Positions 44,358-52,797 of a stretch of DNA of 64,000 nt are shown piece by piece. Under the pieces are notes generated by a model. The model saw only the letters and a program-made list of their open reading frames with translations, was not told the origin of the DNA and made no database searches. The stretch comes from Arcticibacter tournemirensis. GTDB lineage: Bacteria > Bacteroidota > Bacteroidia > Sphingobacteriales > Sphingobacteriaceae. A program made the translations under genes and the position numbers. Position 1 is the first letter of the stretch. Each line of letters begins with the position of its first letter. The stretch lies in contig NZ_VFPL01000001.1 in assembly GCF_006716645.1 (NCBI RefSeq), positions 1,054,001-1,118,000 of the forward strand, in the 5' to 3' direction.

Positions 44358-45122
44358 TTAGTGGGTGAAATAGGGGTATCTTACTTCGGTAAGGTACAAA
44401 CCGCAAGCGGGCACGGAAGAACCGGCATTCGAACGATTTTTGCTTTCAATGATATCATGAATATCTGCAGGCTTCAGTAGGCCTTTACCCACCATCATAA
44501 GTGATCCAACGATTGCCCTGACCATATTTCTCAGAAAGCGGTCGGCAGAAATATGAAAAACAAGGCCATCGGCAGTGTTCACCCATTCGGCCCTCGATAT
44601 CTTGCAGTTATTCGTAAATACCTGGGTGTTCGACTTGCTGAAACAACTGAAATCAGTATACTCCAGTAAGATTGCCGCTGCTTCATTCATGGGATCTATG
44701 TCGGGCATGTCCCTTAACAGCCACGAAAGGTTTTGCTTAAAAGGATCTTTTTGAAAGTGAATATGGTATTCGTAAGAACGGAGGGTCGCATCAAAACGAG
44801 CATGCGCGTCGGGAGCCATGTTCAATAGTTGCTTTACAGCGATTTGAGGCGGAAGCAGGGAATTGAGGCGACTAAGAAAAACCGGGTTTCCTGACAGATC
44901 AGGCCTTGGATTACTCAGGTCAAAATGAGCGTAAAATTGCTTCGCATGAACTCCGGTGTCTGTCCTGCCGCAACCAACCGTTTCGATCTCCTCCCGCAAT
45001 ATCGTAGAAAGAGCCTTGTCTAACACCTCCTGCACTGTAATGGCGTTTGGTTGTACCTGCCAGCCATGGAAACCGGTGCCGTTGTATGACAGTTCTGCAA
45101 AAAGCCTGGTTTTATCACTCAC
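44358..45122 (-). CDS. truA: tRNA pseudouridine38-40 synthase
   Basis: A 254-residue enzyme that makes pseudouridine in the tRNA anticodon arm. The catalytic Asp55 lies in GCGRTDTGVHA; the N-terminal FAELSYNGTGFHGWQ and the C-terminal FLRNMVRAIVGSLMMVG are typical. It is divergent from the DUF4293 gene. Confidence 0.96.
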   Translation of the reverse strand: MSDKTRLFAELSYNGTGFHGWQVQPNAITVQEVLDKALSTILREEIETVGCGRTDTGVHAKQFYAHFDLSNPRPDLSGNPVFLSRLNSLLPPQIAVKQLLNMAPDAHARFDATLRSYEYHIHFQKDPFKQNLSWLLRDMPDIDPMNEAAAILLEYTDFSCFSKSNTQVFTNNCKISRAEWVNTADGLVFHISADRFLRNMVRAIVGSLMMVGKGLLKPADIHDIIESKNRSNAGSSVPACGLYLTEVRYPYFTH

Positions 45123-45173
45123 GCTTCAAAATTAGTGATATGAAACAAATTATCGCTCCCTCAAACACTTTTA

Positions 45174-45181
45174 TATATTTG
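45174..45181 (+). promoter_or_regulatory. Candidate -7 element of the DUF4293 gene
   Basis: TATATTTG, matching TAnnTTTG, 18 bases before the ATG at 45200. Confidence 0.5.
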
Positions 45182-45199
45182 TAGTGTTAAAAAATCACT

Positions 45200-45667
45200 A
45201 TGCTACAAAGAATTCAAACCCTCTGGCTGTTTTTATCAACAACAATGATTTTTGCGTTGTTCCTGTTTCCTTTTTTACAAATATTGAGCGCCAATGGCAC
45301 CGCGAAGGCAATAAAAGTTACCGGCGTGTATGAGAACATAGGGGGACAGGTTGTGCAGAGCGACGGTTTTATTGGCCTGACGATAGCGACGGTATTGCTG
45401 GGACTCCTTCCATTTGTAGTGATTTTCTTCTATGCCGACCGAAAGAAACAGATAAAGCTGTGTTATCTTACGATTGTATTGATCATTGGATTTAGCTTCT
45501 GGCTTGCTCAAACAGCTAAAGGTATAATAGGGGATATGACTATTGAGCTTCAGAATTACGGTATCGGAGTAATTTTACCGTGCTTAGCGATATTTTTTAT
45601 TGTTTTGGCACTCAGGGGAATCAGACGCGATGAAAAATTGATCAAGTCTGCGGATCGTTTGAGATAG
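45200..45667 (+). CDS. DUF4293-like four-span membrane protein
   Basis: A 155-residue inner-membrane protein with four hydrophobic segments (about 10-28, 53-72, 82-100, 113-130). The start MLQRIQTLWLFLSTTMIFALF and the short basic tail GIRRDEKLIKSADRLR match a Bacteroidota-restricted family of unknown function (DUF4293). It stands between truA and a DEAD-box helicase gene. Confidence 0.82.
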   Translation: MLQRIQTLWLFLSTTMIFALFLFPFLQILSANGTAKAIKVTGVYENIGGQVVQSDGFIGLTIATVLLGLLPFVVIFFYADRKKQIKLCYLTIVLIIGFSFWLAQTAKGIIGDMTIELQNYGIGVILPCLAIFFIVLALRGIRRDEKLIKSADRLR

Positions 45668-45722
45668 ATACATGCTCCGCTTCATTTAGTTGTTGCAACT
45701 GGTATTTTTAAATATAATTTTG

Positions 45723-45730
45723 TATCTTTG
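45723..45730 (+). promoter_or_regulatory. Candidate -7 element of the DEAD-box helicase gene
   Basis: TATCTTTG, matching TAnnTTTG, 39 bases before the ATG. The short leader then contains a weak hairpin (ACCG/CGGT, around 45736-45753) followed by TTTTT, possibly an attenuator. Confidence 0.5.
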
Positions 45731-45768
45731 TAAAATACCGGCAATACAGTCGGTTTTTTATTGTTATC

Positions 45769-47559
45769 ATGAACCCATTTAGTACTCTGGGTATCCGTCA
45801 TGATATTGTTAATGCCATAACTGATCTGGGATTTGAAAATCCCACGCCAATCCAGGAACAATCAATCCCGGTTTTACTTACAGGCAGCAACGATTTTGTC
45901 GGATTAGCCCAAACCGGCACAGGGAAGACCGCCGCTTTTGGACTTCCTTTGTTAGAATTAATCGATTTTACAAAAAACTACCCCCAGGCACTTATTTTGT
46001 GCCCAACCCGTGAATTATGTTTGCAGATCGCCAGTGATCTGAACAACTACGCAAAGAACCTGAGCGATGTTCATATTGTTGCCGTTTATGGCGGTGCCAG
46101 TATCTCTGATCAGCTGAGGCAGATCAAACGCGGAGTGCAGATTGTGGTGGCAACACCAGGCAGGATGCTCGATATTATCAACCGCAAGGCTATTAATTTT
46201 TCTGAAGTAAGCTATGTAGTGCTCGATGAAGCAGATGAGATGCTGAACATGGGCTTCCAGGAGGATATTGATACTATCCTTTCTACTACTCCGGATGAAA
46301 AAAAGACATGGTTGTTTTCGGCAACTATGCCTTCTGAAGTACGCCGGATAGCTAAAAAATATATGACTGATCCTGTAGAGCTTACCATGGGTAAACAGAA
46401 TACAGGGAATGTTAATATTGATCACGAGTATTATGTAATACGTGCCCGTGATAAGTATGCCGCATTTAAGCGTATTGTTGATTTCAATCCTGAAATCTTC
46501 GGTATTGTTTTTTGCCGTACAAAAATAGAAACGCAGGAAATCGCTGAAGCCCTCATTAAAGATGGTTATAACGCCGATTCATTGCATGGGGATCTTTCTC
46601 AGCAGCAGCGCGACAAGGTGATGAAGCGTTACCGCGACAGAAACCTTCAGTTGCTGATTGCAACGGACGTTGCTGCCCGTGGAATTGATGTTAATGACGT
46701 TACCCACGTTATCAACTATTCGCTCCCCGACGAGCTTGAGAACTATACCCACAGAAGCGGTCGTACTGCCCGTGCAGGGAAGTCTGGTGTTTCCATTTCC
46801 TTAATTAACAGCAAAGAACTGGGTAAGATCAGGCAGATAGAACGTGCTATAGGTAAGAAGTTTACCAAAGTGGAGGTTCCTGGAGGCTTTGATGTATGCG
46901 AAAAGCAGTTGTTTGCTTTGGTACACCGGGTTCACCAGGTGGAAGTTAACGAGAGCCAGATGGAGTCGTACATCCCCCGCATTATGGACGAATTCAAGGA
47001 GATGGATAAGGAGGAAATAATTAAGCGCTTTGCTTCGCTTGAATTTAACCGTTTCCTTGATTATTATAAAAATGCTCCCGATCTGAATGCGCCGGTTGGT
47101 GATGAACGTGGTGAGCGGACAGAACGCTTTAGCCGTACATCTTCGAGAGGCGACTATACCCGTTTGTTCATTAATCTTGGTTCAGTTGACGAATTTACCC
47201 GCGGCGATATGCTTGGGTTTATTTGCAACAACGCTAAGATCAACGGAAAATCTATTGGAAAGATCGATCTTAAAGGCGTATATACCTTCTTTGAGGTGGA
47301 AAATTCTGTAGCTGAGCAGGTTCAGGATAATTTTAAATCAGTGGATTTTAATGGTCGTAAGGTTAGAATAGAGTTGGCTGGAGAGCGTGATGGCGGAAGT
47401 CGTGAGAGATTTAGCGGAAGTGGCAGGCGTGAAGGCGGAAGCCGGGAACGCAGCAGCGGAGGCTATCGTGATTATTCAGGTGCCAGACGTGACGACCGTC
47501 GCGGAGGTGGCTCCGGCAGCAGGCCGGGCGGCGACCGCGAAAGGCGTAAACGCTGGTAA
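45769..47559 (+). CDS. DEAD-box RNA helicase with DbpA-type RNA-binding domain
   Basis: A 596-residue ATP-dependent RNA helicase. Order: Q motif (NPTPIQEQSIPVLL), Walker A AQTGTGKTAAFGLP, motif II VLDEADEMLNMGF, SAT, then the second RecA domain ending in HRSGRTARAGKSG. A DbpA/CsdA-like RNA-binding domain follows near 460-545 (TRLFINLGSVDEFTRGDMLGFI), then an Arg/Gly/Ser-rich tail. It probably acts in ribosome assembly or cold-stress RNA unwinding. The stop is followed by a heptad array and a terminator. Confidence 0.95.
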   Translation: MNPFSTLGIRHDIVNAITDLGFENPTPIQEQSIPVLLTGSNDFVGLAQTGTGKTAAFGLPLLELIDFTKNYPQALILCPTRELCLQIASDLNNYAKNLSDVHIVAVYGGASISDQLRQIKRGVQIVVATPGRMLDIINRKAINFSEVSYVVLDEADEMLNMGFQEDIDTILSTTPDEKKTWLFSATMPSEVRRIAKKYMTDPVELTMGKQNTGNVNIDHEYYVIRARDKYAAFKRIVDFNPEIFGIVFCRTKIETQEIAEALIKDGYNADSLHGDLSQQQRDKVMKRYRDRNLQLLIATDVAARGIDVNDVTHVINYSLPDELENYTHRSGRTARAGKSGVSISLINSKELGKIRQIERAIGKKFTKVEVPGGFDVCEKQLFALVHRVHQVEVNESQMESYIPRIMDEFKEMDKEEIIKRFASLEFNRFLDYYKNAPDLNAPVGDERGERTERFSRTSSRGDYTRLFINLGSVDEFTRGDMLGFICNNAKINGKSIGKIDLKGVYTFFEVENSVAEQVQDNFKSVDFNGRKVRIELAGERDGGSRERFSGSGRREGGSRERSSGGYRDYSGARRDDRRGGGSGSRPGGDRERRKRW

Positions 47560-47564
47560 GAAAA

Positions 47565-47606
47565 AGCTTTCAGCTGTCAGAGAGCAGCATTCAGCTTTGT
47601 CATAGC
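47565..47606 (+). repeat. Degenerate heptanucleotide array, locus F
   Basis: Six units (agctttc, agctgtc, agagagc, agcattc, agctttg, tcatagc) starting 5 nt after the helicase stop and running into the terminator hairpin at 47606-47648. No inverted partner was found. Confidence 0.7.
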
Positions 47607-47648
47607 ATAAAAAAAACGGGTTATCAGATTGATGCCCGTTTTTTTATG
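47606..47648. terminator. Bidirectional terminator after the DEAD-box gene
   Basis: CAT plus A8 plus CGGG pairs with CCCG plus T7 plus ATG around a 14-nt loop. It works in both directions between the helicase and the minus-strand YtxH-like gene. Confidence 0.85.
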
Positions 47649-47669
47649 ACTCTTTATTACCCATATACA

Positions 47670-47945
47670 TTAATCATTGTCCATGTATACCCGTCTTCCC
47701 ATTTCATCTTCGTAGAACTGCCTGTCGTACATATCCAGAAATACAGGCTCTCCATTTGGGCCTTTAACATGGAAAAGGCGGTCCTTGATCTGATTGCCGT
47801 AATCCCTTAAACGATTTCCGACATCTTTAGCAGAATTCATTAATCCATCCGCCAATCTGGTGCCATCTTTTCTTTTATACATAAGAGCTACTATTGTAGC
47901 AGCTGCGGCTCCGGCAGTAACGCCCCAAACTATCATTTTCTTCAT
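47670..47945 (-). CDS. Small YtxH-like membrane protein
   Basis: A 91-residue protein with one N-terminal membrane span (IVWGVTAGAAAATIVALMY) and a polar amphipathic stretch (LMNSAKDVGNRLRDYGNQIK), as in YtxH-type general-stress proteins. The tail is acidic and aromatic (YDRQFYEDEMGRRVYMDND). Function unknown. It lies 50 bp downstream of gpsA on the same strand. Confidence 0.65.
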   Translation of the reverse strand: MKKMIVWGVTAGAAAATIVALMYKRKDGTRLADGLMNSAKDVGNRLRDYGNQIKDRLFHVKGPNGEPVFLDMYDRQFYEDEMGRRVYMDND

Positions 47946-47995
47946 AGTGTTCTTTTTTAGAAGAACAACGTAAATGACAGGATGTTTTGAAGCGC

Positions 47996-49000
47996 TTAGG
48001 AAAGCTGATCGGCCAGTAATTTCATTTCAATTTGTGGCGAATGCTTTTCGTAAAGAATTGCGTAAACAGCCCTGCATATGGGCATATTTACTTTATAGGT
48101 TTTGTTTATCTGATGAAGAGAGTTTGATGCATAATAGCCTTCGGCGATCATGTTCATTTCAAGCTGTGCCGACTTAACCGTGTAGCCTTTACCGATCATA
48201 TTGCCGAACATCCTGTTTCTGCTGAATTGAGAATAGGCCGTAACAAGCAGGTCTCCCAGATAAGCAGATTCCTTAATGTCGCGATCTATTGGATGTACAG
48301 CATCTACAAAGCGGAGGATTTCCCTTATTGCGTTGGATATTAATACTGATTGAAAATTATCTCCATAGCCCACCCCGTTACAGATTCCGCTGGCTACAGC
48401 ATAAATATTCTTAAGCACAGCGGCGTACTCGGTGCCATATATGTCGTCAGACACGTTTGTTTTAATATAGCGGGTATTTATTAGTCCGGCAAATCGGGCA
48501 GCCAGCTGCGGGTCGGCAGAGGCAATTGTCAGGTATGACAGTTTCTCCAGTGCGACTTCTTCAGCATGGCACGGACCACTTAATACAACAATATCACTCA
48601 GCGGAATATTATACATTTTATGCATAAACTCGCCGATGATCATGTTGTCTTCTGGAACGAAGCCTTTGATTGCAGAGATGATTTTTTTCCCTTTAAAACT
48701 TTCGGCGCTCACTCCTGCAAGTACTTCTTTTAAAAAGGCTGCCGGTACATTCAATAATACCATGTTTGCCTCTGCCAACACAGCATTCAAGTCGCTGCTT
48801 ATATGCTGCGCCGGAACTTTGATCTCAACAGAGCTGAGGTAGTTTGGATTATGGCGGTATCGCCGGAGGTGCTCAATAGAATCGGTGTTTCGCATCCACC
48901 AGAAGATTTCTTTATGCTCCCGGTTGTCAGACAGCATTTTAATGTTTGCCGTAGCCCAGCTGCCTCCTCCAATAACTGCTATTCGTGTGTCCTGATCCAT
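47996..49000 (-). CDS. gpsA: NAD(P)H-dependent glycerol-3-phosphate dehydrogenase
   Basis: A 334-residue enzyme that reduces dihydroxyacetone phosphate to glycerol-3-phosphate for phospholipids. The Rossmann start reads IAVIGGGSWATANIKML (the usual WGTA is WATA), followed by VLSGPCHAEEVA, the catalytic Lys in EYAAVLKNIYAVASGIC, and SRNRMFGNMIGKG. An intrinsic terminator lies just 4 nt upstream of the start codon, at 49005-49032. Confidence 0.93.
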   Translation of the reverse strand: MDQDTRIAVIGGGSWATANIKMLSDNREHKEIFWWMRNTDSIEHLRRYRHNPNYLSSVEIKVPAQHISSDLNAVLAEANMVLLNVPAAFLKEVLAGVSAESFKGKKIISAIKGFVPEDNMIIGEFMHKMYNIPLSDIVVLSGPCHAEEVALEKLSYLTIASADPQLAARFAGLINTRYIKTNVSDDIYGTEYAAVLKNIYAVASGICNGVGYGDNFQSVLISNAIREILRFVDAVHPIDRDIKESAYLGDLLVTAYSQFSRNRMFGNMIGKGYTVKSAQLEMNMIAEGYYASNSLHQINKTYKVNMPICRAVYAILYEKHSPQIEMKLLADQLS

Positions 49001-49004
49001 AAAT

Positions 49005-49032
49005 AAAAAAGTCCCGATAGATTTGCCGGGAC
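49005..49032 (-). terminator. Intrinsic terminator abutting the gpsA start
   Basis: A 6-bp stem GTCCCG/CGGGAC (49011-49016 with 49027-49032), a 10-nt loop, and a minus-strand U-tract (49005-49010) ending 4 nt before the gpsA ATG. It should stop transcripts from the TolC/adaptor operon. Confidence 0.75.
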
Positions 49033-49049
49033 AAGTTTAAGGAATACTT

Positions 49050-49112
49050 ATGAAATATCAGCTATGAGATATGAGTATCGAGATATGAGATTTTAGATAT
49101 GAGACTTGAAGC
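49050..49112 (+). repeat. Degenerate heptanucleotide array, locus E left arm
   Basis: Nine 7-nt units (atgaaat, atcagct, atgagat, atgagta, tcgagat, atgagat, tttagat, atgagac, ttgaagc). It pairs with 49127-49161, including a perfect 9-bp match (49095-49103 with 49128-49136). Confidence 0.8.
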
Positions 49113-49126
49113 ATTAAGAGCCTTGC

Positions 49127-49161
49127 ACTCATATCTCAAATCTCAATACTCACATCTATCT
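49127..49161 (-). repeat. Degenerate heptanucleotide array, locus E right arm
   Basis: Five units, plus strand actcata, tctcaaa, tctcaat, actcaca, tctatct, ending 1 nt from the stop codon of the minus-strand adaptor gene (49163). Confidence 0.8.
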
Positions 49162-49162
49162 A

Positions 49163-50509
49163 TCACTTTTTATCTCCTTCAAAAAGCTTTTCTTTGCTTA
49201 CTTTCTCAACTAGGGAACCGTCTTTAAGCGTCTTTGAAATAGCGGTGAACGGCCCGGAAACTATCTCCTCGCCGCCCTTAAGGCCTGACAGAACCTGAAT
49301 GTAAACGTCGTTTTGAATGCCGGTAGTTACAAAAACCTGTTTTACCGTGCCATCTTTCTGGTAGATGAATACGCATTCTTTTACCACAGGCTTTTCAGTC
49401 GTCTTCTTTTCCTCAGAGGGGCCTTTATCGGTTTTTGGTTCGTCTTTTATTTCATCCCGTGTGGTAACCGACTGAATCGGTACCGCAAGGCCAGTCGTCT
49501 TCTCCGTTTGAATATCTACGGTGGCAGACAGGCCTGGACGGAAAGGGGATTCATTTTTAGCGCCTGCTTTCAGAAGTGCAGTATATGACTCGGGCAGGAT
49601 CCTTACCTTCACACTGAAATTGGTTACCTGATCGGCACTTGTCCCCACAACATTCGCAGAGCTTGCTATTTCAGTAACTGTTCCCTGGAACTTCTTTCCC
49701 TGGAAGGCATCGACCTCAATTTCTGCCAGGTCACCAAGCGATACTCTGTTAATGTCATTTTCATTTACATCCACATTTACTTCCATGGTATTGAGGTTGG
49801 AAATACGCATGATTTCGGTACCAGCCATTTGTGCTGTTCCAACCACTCGCTCACCGAGCTCGACCGACAGTTTTGAAACTACGCCATCAACAGGAGAATA
49901 TATTGTAGTGCGGGCAAGGTTATCAGATGCTTCTTTCACAACCGCTTGAGATTGTTCTACACCATATCTTGCGCCGATGATATTTTGCCGCAAAGATTCG
50001 AGATTAGCCTTGGCGCTTAGGTACTGCGCCTGCGCAGCATCATATTCAGAGGCCGACAAAACCTTCTTTTTGAAGAGTTCGGCGCTTCTTTTATAACTTG
50101 CTTCTGTGTTTTTGAAATTGGCTTCCGCTTGTTTTAATTGCTGCTGAGAAGAAGCAAGAGTAGCTCTTTGGGTATTCAGGGAAGCAACAGCACGGTTATA
50201 ACCTGACTGAAGTATGTCGGGGCGTACCTTACATAACAACTGCCCTTTTTTTACTACGTCTCCTTCCTTTACGTTGAGTACTACGATCTCTCCTGAGACT
50301 TCGGAGCTCAGCTTTACTTCGACTTCGGGCTGTACTTTTCCGCTGGCAGATACTGTTTCCGTTATCGCTCTTTTTTGCACTTTTTCGGTAGCAACCTGAA
50401 TTTTATTGCCTTTGCCAAACCATCCTAATTTACTGCCGGCAATAGCGATAACAAGCAATATAACTGCTCCGATAATCACATATTTAAGGGTGTTTTTTTT
50501 CTTTGCCAT
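49163..50509 (-). CDS. Efflux periplasmic adaptor subunit (HlyD/MacA family)
   Basis: A 448-residue membrane-fusion protein. One N-terminal span (YVIIGAVILLVIAIAGSKL), then lipoyl-like halves (SASGKVQPEVEVKLSSEVSG, TTIYSPVDGVVSKLSVELGE), a coiled-coil hairpin (about 100-190; Ala/Gln/Lys-rich), beta-barrel and membrane-proximal domains. A charged linker (KDEPKTDKGPSEEKKTTEK) sits near 360-385. It links an inner-membrane pump to the TolC protein encoded upstream. No pump gene follows; the next gene is gpsA. Confidence 0.9.
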   Translation of the reverse strand: MAKKKNTLKYVIIGAVILLVIAIAGSKLGWFGKGNKIQVATEKVQKRAITETVSASGKVQPEVEVKLSSEVSGEIVVLNVKEGDVVKKGQLLCKVRPDILQSGYNRAVASLNTQRATLASSQQQLKQAEANFKNTEASYKRSAELFKKKVLSASEYDAAQAQYLSAKANLESLRQNIIGARYGVEQSQAVVKEASDNLARTTIYSPVDGVVSKLSVELGERVVGTAQMAGTEIMRISNLNTMEVNVDVNENDINRVSLGDLAEIEVDAFQGKKFQGTVTEIASSANVVGTSADQVTNFSVKVRILPESYTALLKAGAKNESPFRPGLSATVDIQTEKTTGLAVPIQSVTTRDEIKDEPKTDKGPSEEKKTTEKPVVKECVFIYQKDGTVKQVFVTTGIQNDVYIQVLSGLKGGEEIVSGPFTAISKTLKDGSLVEKVSKEKLFEGDKK

Positions 50510-50527
50510 TTTGAGTGGGTATTCTTT

Positions 50528-51973
50528 TTAAAAGGTTAAAGGATTGCCAAGATAAAAATCAATGATCTTATTTCTGAATATGAGATTGTAGCGGGCCTGT
50601 ATCAGGTTGAATTCTTTCTGATTCAGATCTGTTTGTGCCTGGTTAAAGTCGAGTGAGTTTACCAGCCCTACGCCATATCGTTGCTGGATTGCATTAAACG
50701 CATCTTTGGACGATTGATAAGCGCTGTTTGCGGAGTTGTAACTACTCTCTGCCGCACGCAGATCGGTTACGGCCTGGTATATAATCTTATTGAAGTTATT
50801 ACGTGCCAGTTGCTCAGATACTTGTGCGTTCTGATAGCTGATCTTCGCACGACGCAAACCGATTCTTGACGATAGCCCATTAAAAATAGGGATGCTTAAA
50901 GTAAAGCCGACACTCTGATATAGGTTCTCATTTAACTGATCTGTGAACTTTGTTTTTTCTATAACGCTGATATATCCAGGAGTTAATACCTTTTGTCCCG
51001 TACCATTCACAAAGCCTATGGTGTCATTTCTTCCAGTTAAAACTCTGTCAGTTACTTTAGTCCTGTTGCTCGAGTATCCCGATCCTATATTTCCCTGGAA
51101 TGTTAGTCTTGGATATAAAGCAGATCTTGCGACATCTACAGCTTTTTGGGAGGCCAAAGTGCGATACTTGGCGAGAACGATGTCTGGGTAATTTTCCACA
51201 GCATCTGCATAAATGTCGGAAGCAGTAGTTTTATTAATCTGTCCAAGTTGGTTGACAACTGGCTTTACCACTTCGAAACGGTTTCCTGGATCCCGTTCCA
51301 TTAGCTGAGCAAGGTTTAAATAAGATATATCCAGCTGATTTTGGGCGTTTGTTACGTTAAGTTCAGCAGTAGCCGCCTGAGCTTTGGCTTGTGAAAGATC
51401 AGCGAGCGTTTTACTACCTACATCAAACTGCTTTTGCTCACGGTCAAGTTGTAGCCGCGCCAATTCAAGTTGTTGTTGTGCGGCGGTCAGCAGATCCTGA
51501 TTGTTGAGTATCTGAAGGTATGTAGTAACTACGGTAAGTGCAAGATCGTTCTGAATCTTTTTTGTATTGCTTTTATCCGCTTCAAGCTGGTACTTATATT
51601 GAGAAACCTGATGCCATAACCTGAAGCCTTGAAATATTGGGAGCCCGGCTGTTATACTTCCGTTCGCAGAGGTAGTCTGCTCGTTGACGTATTCGTATGT
51701 AAGTGGATCAACATTCTGCCCGAAATTGAAATTCAAATTACTTCCTGCATTTAGTGTAGGGTAAAAGAAAAGCTTCGATTCTTTCAAATTCTCTCCCGAC
51801 AGCGCTTCATTTAACTTCGACTGCTTTATCTGAAGGTTGTTCTGCAGTGTTAAGTCTACGGCCTGCTGAAGCGTTATTTTTTCCTGTGAGTTTGCTGTGA
51901 AGCCTGAAAATACCAGCAGGAAAACTGCCGCTAAAATCATTGACTCGGTCCTTAAGCTCTGTTTAAAGATCAT
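50528..51973 (-). CDS. TolC-family outer-membrane efflux protein
   Basis: About 481 residues with a signal peptide (ESMILAAVFLLVFSGFTANSQ). Two repeats of the OEP domain show ITLQQAVDLTLQNNLQIKQSKL and Gln/Ala-rich coiled coils (QQQLELARLQLDREQKQFDVG, RRAKISYQNAQVSEQLARNN). It forms the outer-membrane duct for the adaptor encoded 18 bp downstream. A start at 52036 would overlap the divergent deacetylase gene; the ATG at 51973, preceded by AGGAG, avoids this. Confidence 0.92.
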   Translation of the reverse strand: MIFKQSLRTESMILAAVFLLVFSGFTANSQEKITLQQAVDLTLQNNLQIKQSKLNEALSGENLKESKLFFYPTLNAGSNLNFNFGQNVDPLTYEYVNEQTTSANGSITAGLPIFQGFRLWHQVSQYKYQLEADKSNTKKIQNDLALTVVTTYLQILNNQDLLTAAQQQLELARLQLDREQKQFDVGSKTLADLSQAKAQAATAELNVTNAQNQLDISYLNLAQLMERDPGNRFEVVKPVVNQLGQINKTTASDIYADAVENYPDIVLAKYRTLASQKAVDVARSALYPRLTFQGNIGSGYSSNRTKVTDRVLTGRNDTIGFVNGTGQKVLTPGYISVIEKTKFTDQLNENLYQSVGFTLSIPIFNGLSSRIGLRRAKISYQNAQVSEQLARNNFNKIIYQAVTDLRAAESSYNSANSAYQSSKDAFNAIQQRYGVGLVNSLDFNQAQTDLNQKEFNLIQARYNLIFRNKIIDFYLGNPLTF

Positions 51974-52025
51974 TCTCCTAAAGTAATTATTTGTACTATT
52001 GTATGCAGTATTTAATTCCAATTTT

Positions 52026-52643
52026 ATGTATCTCATTAAAACCCCTTTCTGGCTAAGATGTATTTATCCGACCCTTACCTGGAGGAAATTAAATGATACA
52101 AAAACCATCTATATAACGTTTGACGACGGTCCGATACCGAATGTTACACCGTTTGTACTTAAAACTTTAAAGGAGTATAATGCCAAAGCCACGTTTTTCT
52201 GCATTGGCGATAACGTGAGGAAACATCCCGACATATTCAGGCAGGTTGCAGATGCCGGGCATTCTATCGGGAACCATACTTTTAATCATCTTAGAGGCTG
52301 GGATACTGAAGATCAGGCCTACCTCGATAATTTTATTAAATGTAATGAACTGACTCAAACAAAGCTCTTCAGGCCTCCTCACGGAAGAATTAAGTTTTCG
52401 CAGATAGCACGGCTCAGATCGGTATTTCCCGACCTCCAGATTATCATGTGGGACGTTTTAAGCGGTGATTTCGACCGCGGCCTCAGTCCGGAGAAGTGCC
52501 TGAAAAACGTTCTGTCGACTGTGAAGCCCGGTTCTATAATCGTTTTTCACGATAGCCTTAAAGCATTCGACAGGCTTGAGTATACACTGCCCCGCGCTTT
52601 AAAGGCCTGGCAGGAAGAGGGGTACCGCTTTGGCCAGCTATGA
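52026..52643 (+). CDS. Polysaccharide deacetylase (NodB/CE4) family protein
   Basis: A 205-residue protein with the NodB homology domain: TFDDGPIPNVTPFVL with the catalytic and metal-binding Asp pair, HSIGNHTFNHLRGW with the two metal His, LFRPPHGR and GSIIVFHDS. Members deacetylate N-acetylated sugars such as peptidoglycan or chitin fragments. The ATG at 52026 (MYLIKTPFWLRCIYP) is chosen over one at 51999. It is divergent from the TolC gene with 52 bp between. Confidence 0.9.
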   Translation: MYLIKTPFWLRCIYPTLTWRKLNDTKTIYITFDDGPIPNVTPFVLKTLKEYNAKATFFCIGDNVRKHPDIFRQVADAGHSIGNHTFNHLRGWDTEDQAYLDNFIKCNELTQTKLFRPPHGRIKFSQIARLRSVFPDLQIIMWDVLSGDFDRGLSPEKCLKNVLSTVKPGSIIVFHDSLKAFDRLEYTLPRALKAWQEEGYRFGQL

Positions 52644-52695
52644 TGGAACACCATTAAGTATTATTGTTTAGACTTTTTCTAAATAAAAATTGATG

Positions 52696-52715
52696 AAAGT
52701 GATTACCGTCACTTT
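52696..52715 (+). terminator. Terminator after the polysaccharide deacetylase gene
   Basis: A 7-bp stem AAAGTGA/TCACTTT with a 6-nt loop and T-rich tail. Confidence 0.65.
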
Positions 52716-52797
52716 TTAGCATTTTTTGTAATTTCGCAAGAACTATAACTCTCATGCAGAGTTGACTTATAACTAACATGAATAAAAATCAGAAGTA

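Noticed and set aside
51974-52036. Overlap of the divergent TolC and deacetylase genes
   Set aside because: It disappears when the ATGs at 51973 and 52026 are used; these give a proper signal peptide and the conserved N-terminus.
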